Positions 5,607-7,089 of a DNA stretch of 7,089 nucleotides are shown piece after piece (the first letter of the stretch is position 1; every line of letters starts with the position of its first letter). The DNA comes from Elusimicrobiota bacterium (GTDB taxonomy: Bacteria > Elusimicrobiota > Elusimicrobia > FEN-1173), in assembly GCA_016715645.1 (NCBI GenBank), contig JADJZR010000027.1, forward strand, positions 1 through 7,089. Reading direction: 5' to 3'. A model generated the notes under the pieces. It was given only the letters and a program-made list of their open reading frames with translations, was not told where the DNA came from and made no database searches. The translations under genes were made by a program, and so were the position numbers.

Positions 5607-5721
5607 TCTCCCGCTTCGTTAGCTTAGACTTAACCTCCGCGGCCGCCTTGAAATCGGCCATCACACGGGAAACGGTCAAATCTTTGTCCTTCACGCCTTT
5701 CTTGTCTTCGTAATCAGCCAC
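5548..5721 (-). CDS. Portal protein, N-terminal fragment (57 residues as written)
   Basis: This is the first piece of the broken portal gene, starting at GTG 5721 and reading VADYEDKKGVKDKDLTVSRV. It ends in YALGEQWSDEDK, the kind of segment that comes shortly before the conserved GLERQNR stretch in P22-like portals. The last two codons before the TGA (Val-Thr) are already out of frame. Removing one G from AAGG at about 5556 joins it to the next frame as DKLLEKAKIKP. An internal ATG at codon 21 is an alternative start. Confidence 0.75.
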   Translation of the reverse strand: MADYEDKKGVKDKDLTVSRVMADFKAAAEVKSKLTKREIEDFKYALGEQWSDEDKVT

Positions 5722-6019
5722 GGCCGTTCACCCCCGCTGGCACAAGCAATTTAGGCTTTCGAGCCTCTTCCTTCGCCTTTTCGGTCGCCGCTTCCCGCTC
5801 TTTCTGGGCCTCGCGGTACAACAAAATATGGGCCGTGTCGATCAATTTCTTGAGTGACTTGAGGCCCATGAGGATCATTAAGCGATCCCAGATGGTCAAA
5901 TGTTCAAGAATGTTTTCAAACGCACGCTGGCGCGTTTCCAGGAACTCCCACTGATTCAACACCAACATCTCGCGTTTGGCGTTCCTGGCCTGTAAAAGTC
6001 TGAATTCGGCTTCTCTCAT
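5714..6019 (-). CDS. Conserved phage-type protein of unknown function, 101 residues
   Basis: This is a small helical protein encoded between terminase and portal. Residues 1-30 are rich in Arg, Glu and Gln (MREAEFRLLQARNAKREM). The centre (about 40-62) carries an amphipathic segment, IWDRLMILMGLKSLKKLI. Residues 68-88 are a highly charged helix of Glu, Lys, Arg and Ala that could form a coiled coil. There is no signal peptide or clear membrane segment. The start ATG overlaps the stop of the preceding small ORF as ATGA and has an AGGGGGAG ribosome site (6028-6021) placed unusually close, so coupling from upstream may help its translation. Its stop overlaps the GTG start of the portal gene by eight bases. 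The position suggests a role in packaging or head assembly, but no function can be assigned from the sequence. Confidence 0.8.
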   Translation of the reverse strand: MREAEFRLLQARNAKREMLVLNQWEFLETRQRAFENILEHLTIWDRLMILMGLKSLKKLIDTAHILLYREAQKEREAATEKAKEEARKPKLLVPAGVNGRG

Positions 6020-6141
6020 ACTCCCCCTAGCTTTCTGATCAACTTATTAAAGAACCTCACCAATTTAGCCAACCACACGGGAAAACGATCATCCCTTTCT
6101 TCTTTTGCTTTCCCGCTCCGACTAGCCCAAATTATCAGCAA
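6016..6141 (-). CDS. Possible small 41-residue protein, TTG start, coupled to the next gene
   Basis: A short frame lies between the terminase stop and the 101-residue gene, an interval otherwise without a gene. It would start at TTG 6141, eight bases after the terminase TAG, with GGGGG (6150-6146) four bases upstream. It ends at TGA 6018-6016, which overlaps the ATG of the next gene as ATGA, typical of translational coupling. The product begins with a short hydrophobic stretch (LLIIWA), then a charged stretch (KAKEERDDR), then an amphipathic basic helix (WLAKLVRFFNKLIRK). I do not recognise it. The frame is also open upstream into the terminase gene, so the start is uncertain and chance cannot be excluded. 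The neat stop-start overlap is the main argument in favour. Confidence 0.35.
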   Translation of the reverse strand: MLIIWASRSGKAKEERDDRFPVWLAKLVRFFNKLIRKLGGV

Positions 6142-6149
6142 TGTTCCCC

Positions 6150-7089
6150 CTATCCAAGGACGGCCACAGCGGATGACGATTCGCGCCGCGAAAAGCTCCG
6201 TTCGTATTTGTCCATGGGCCGCGCCTGTGACGCCTTGTGCCCCAACTCAAGAGCCGTGGCCAAGGTTCGAAATGCGTCTGCCCCGTTCGAGGACCAGTCA
6301 TGATATGGTTGATTGTTATATGTTTTTCGCTTCTCATCGTATTGTTTTCGGTAGTTCTTCAGGGCGTTCATGCCTTCCCGGCACTTCTCAGAGTCAAACC
6401 AAAACCGCCCAAAGAGCGTCCGCACGGCGTCGATCCCGTCATGGATCGGGAGTTTAGGGGCGACGTTAAAATCAATCCCTAGGCCCATGGCAGTATCCCG
6501 GCGGCTCTTCCCGTTCGTAAGCTCACGAACCTCGATGTCGTGGGGGGCCGTGTGACGCCCGTAGACGTAAGGCTTGGCCTTCATCTTCTGGATGTAGTGG
6601 GCCAAGCCTTGCCCGCTTCCCTCCATGTAGTCGATGATCCGGATCTCCTGGCCGACGGACTGAGAGAACCAAATAGACATCCGGTCATTGATCCCGAGGT
6701 CCCACCATGTGTCAACGGTCAGCGCCTCTTCATGCGGGACGTGGCCAACGCGCCCTTCCCGGTATGCTCTGGCGATCAACTCCGCGTAGTAGGCCCCGGC
6801 AATAGGGACGGTGAAGTCGCATTCATACTCCTGGAGGTAGAGGGCTTCGTTGCCGTAAAGGCGGACGATCTCAGACCGCTCCTGATCGAGGATTGCCTGC
6901 GGGATGACCTTAGTCTCCGAGGCTCTATCAATCCGGCAAAACCAGTCTTTCGGGTTCGACTTCGCAAGCTCAAAAATATGATACCCGTGATTTTCTCCGC
7001 GCGGCGTGAACACGAAAATGGCCCACCCGCCGTTCTCCGCAAGGATCGGGCGCACAAAGCCCCATGCCGTCGGATCTTGCAAGCTGTAT
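6150..7089 (-). CDS. terL: Terminase large subunit, C-terminal part (5' end beyond the window)
   Basis: This is the packaging motor subunit that translocates DNA into the procapsid and cuts concatemers. Only the last 312 or so codons are present. The frame stays open to the right edge, where it reads Tyr-Ser-Leu-Gln-Asp-Pro, so the TTG at 7082 is internal and not a real start. Counting from that TTG, residues 20-29 (WAIFVFTPRG) match the end of the ATPase domain around the coupling motif. The rest matches the RNase H-like nuclease domain: WWDLG with Asp128, APHDIE with Asp182, and HDWSSNGADAFR with Asp269 are the likely metal-binding acids. The order and spacing fit the Terminase_6 family. 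The gene ends with TAG at 6152-6150, just before a GGGGG stretch that may be the ribosome site of the next ORF. No lesion is visible in this part. The family call is firm; the catalytic residue assignment is by motif only. Confidence 0.95.
   Translation of the reverse strand, partial: YSLQDPTAWGFVRPILAENGGWAIFVFTPRGENHGYHIFELAKSNPKDWFCRIDRASETKVIPQAILDQERSEIVRLYGNEALYLQEYECDFTVPIAGAYYAELIARAYREGRVGHVPHEEALTVDTWWDLGINDRMSIWFSQSVGQEIRIIDYMEGSGQGLAHYIQKMKAKPYVYGRHTAPHDIEVRELTNGKSRRDTAMGLGIDFNVAPKLPIHDGIDAVRTLFGRFWFDSEKCREGMNALKNYRKQYDEKRKTYNNQPYHDWSSNGADAFRTLATALELGHKASQARPMDKYERSFSRRESSSAVAVLG

Larger units (their letters stand above)
3707..5721 (-). pseudogene. Portal protein (P22 portal-like), complete gene broken by two frameshifts
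   Basis: The portal is the dodecameric ring at the capsid vertex through which DNA enters and leaves; it docks terminase and the tail. As written the gene is in three frames. The first (GTG 5721 to TGA 5548) ends in GEQWSDEDK. One extra base near 5556-5557 then shifts into LLEKAKIKPATDNQIAP and the family-typical GLERQNRTDFKAFP (rebuilt residues 79-92). A second extra base in the GGGAAA run (4382-4377) shifts from EYKAG into NSHLNESLRPLFPAR and on to GINADLL (from 478) and SDSGRAIALRQ (491-501). Removing two bases gives 671 codons including the stop, near the size of the P22 portal. GTG 5721 is chosen because it overlaps the upstream stop (GTGGCTGA) and follows GGGGGTGA. Neither shift site looks programmed. 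Family assignment is by recognition of conserved segments, not by a search. Confidence 0.9.

Noticed and set aside
6122..6337. Minus-strand frame of 71 codons overlapping the end of the terminase gene
   Set aside because: It lies almost wholly inside the well-supported terminase frame, has no clear ribosome site and has shadow-like composition.

Overview
The window is part of a tailed double-stranded DNA phage or prophage (Caudoviricetes). It covers the DNA-packaging and head-building block. Every supported gene lies on the minus strand, so the genes read from the right edge leftward. Starts are mostly preceded by AGGAG-type ribosome binding sites, so the host is a bacterium; its taxon cannot be named from this sequence. 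A P22-type portal together with an N4-gp56-type coat protein suggests a short-tailed (podovirus-like) virion, which is inference.

Layout in transcription order: the C-terminal part of the terminase large subunit (cut by the right edge, ends 6150); a possible 41-codon ORF starting at TTG (6141-6016); a 101-residue protein of unknown function (6019-5714); the portal gene (5721-3707); a 95-residue protein of unknown function (3696-3409); a charged, scaffold-like protein (3378-2273); the major capsid protein (2251-1146); a 100-residue probable small head protein (1122-820); and a DNRLRE-domain fibre or surface protein that runs off the left edge (746-1). Together these form a packaging motor, portal vertex, scaffold, shell, small head protein and surface protein module. 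Genes are packed with overlaps or short gaps. The largest gap is about 73 bases (747-819) and holds two small hairpins.

The striking feature is damage. Portal, scaffold, coat and fibre genes are each broken as written. The portal has two single-base frameshifts (near 5556 and 4380), the scaffold one (about 2950-2970), the coat one (near 1790) plus an in-frame TGA (1451-1449), and the fibre an in-frame TAG (215-213). After each lesion the next open frame continues the same protein family, and correcting one base per frameshift gives lengths of about 670, 368 and 368 residues. Both premature stops fit a G-to-A change of a TGG tryptophan codon. This is either a decaying prophage or an uncorrected, error-bearing assembly; the sequence alone cannot decide. 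I see no defence system, CRISPR array, RNA gene, insertion sequence or other clearly new system here.
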